Assembly: GCA_009801015.1 (NCBI GenBank)
Contig: VHZZ01000165.1
Location: forward strand, 50,398 to 79,031
DNA from: Silene noctiflora
Taxonomy: Eukaryota; Streptophyta; Magnoliopsida; Caryophyllales; Caryophyllaceae
Length of the DNA: 28,634 nucleotides
Direction: 5' to 3'
The translations under genes and the position numbers were made by a program. Shown here one piece after another: positions 28,504-28,634 of this stretch. The first letter of the stretch is position 1. The number at the start of each line of letters is the position of its first letter. Below the pieces are notes generated by a model. The model was not told the DNA's origin. It was given only the letters and a program-made list of their open reading frames with translations, and searched no databases.

Positions 28504-28584
28504 TTACGTAATCTCCAATTCTCCTTCTCTCTTTAACTGCTTTCATATTTCTCTAACTCCTCTCCATCTTCCTCCATCACCCAG
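28504..28584 (+). other. Possible 5' leader exon of a gene beyond the right edge
   Basis: A pyrimidine-rich stretch (TTCTCCTTCTCTCTTTAACT and CTCCTCTCCATCTTCCTCC) ends CACCCAG|GTAATA, a good donor. Plant leader exons look like this, but there is no ATG or coding evidence within the window. Confidence 0.25.
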
Positions 28585-28634
28585 GTAATAAATCTCATCT
28601 TCTTCCTTAAATTATTATATCAATCATTATTATA

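Overview
The window is nuclear DNA of a flowering plant. The signs are spliced plant-type genes with GT..AG introns (including a group III WRKY factor and a family 1 UDP-glycosyltransferase), AT-rich spacers, and a dense population of small DNA transposons of plant type (hAT, Mutator-like, Stowaway, Tourist/PIF-Harbinger, Helitron) plus tRNA-derived SINE candidates. The gene content says eudicot. The repeat style reminds me of Caryophyllales (beet/spinach relatives), but that is an impression, not a proof. No bacterial operon, CRISPR array, rRNA gene, LTR retroelement or other virus-like element was recognised.

Layout. (1) 1-1018, plus strand: the last four exons of a conserved plant protein with YWYD/GFWG and NTGVFVNGREL motifs; its 5' part lies outside the window. 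(2) 2176-4528, minus strand: a two-exon microprotein gene (about 47 aa, one membrane helix) split by a 2.2-kb intron that holds a hAT MITE and Stowaway MITEs; site II promoter motifs lie upstream. (3) 4.5-13 kb: a gene-poor repeat district with a 591-bp hAT element, foldbacks, a MITE family with CA..TG ends and 9-bp target duplications, a 50-bp micro-element, two oppositely oriented non-autonomous Helitrons nested one in the other, and a hAT-like element nested with a Mutator-like element and carrying a 510-bp assembly gap. (4) 13987-15402, plus: an intact intronless UGT72B-like glucosyltransferase gene, 471 aa. (5) 15.4-17.8 kb: repeat arrays, a 440-bp Mutator-like MITE and a Tourist MITE. 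(6) 17841-22254, minus: a complete three-exon group III WRKY gene (355 aa), whose second intron is 3.2 kb and hosts a 49-bp micro-element. (7) 22.3-28.6 kb: the WRKY upstream region, then MITEs of four superfamilies, a SINE, and at the right edge a pyrimidine-rich stretch that might be the 5' leader of another gene.

The genes do not form a pathway that I can see: a phenolic glucosyltransferase, a stress/senescence-type WRKY regulator, a membrane microprotein and an unassigned conserved protein are simply neighbours. The most novel material is the small-transposon biology. Complete 49-50 bp elements with 9-bp target duplications belong to the same CA..TG group as 150-200 bp MITEs whose two ends are different, and transposons are layered in introns and promoters. 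Exon boundaries were joined by eye from splice signals and reading frame; no transcript evidence was available.
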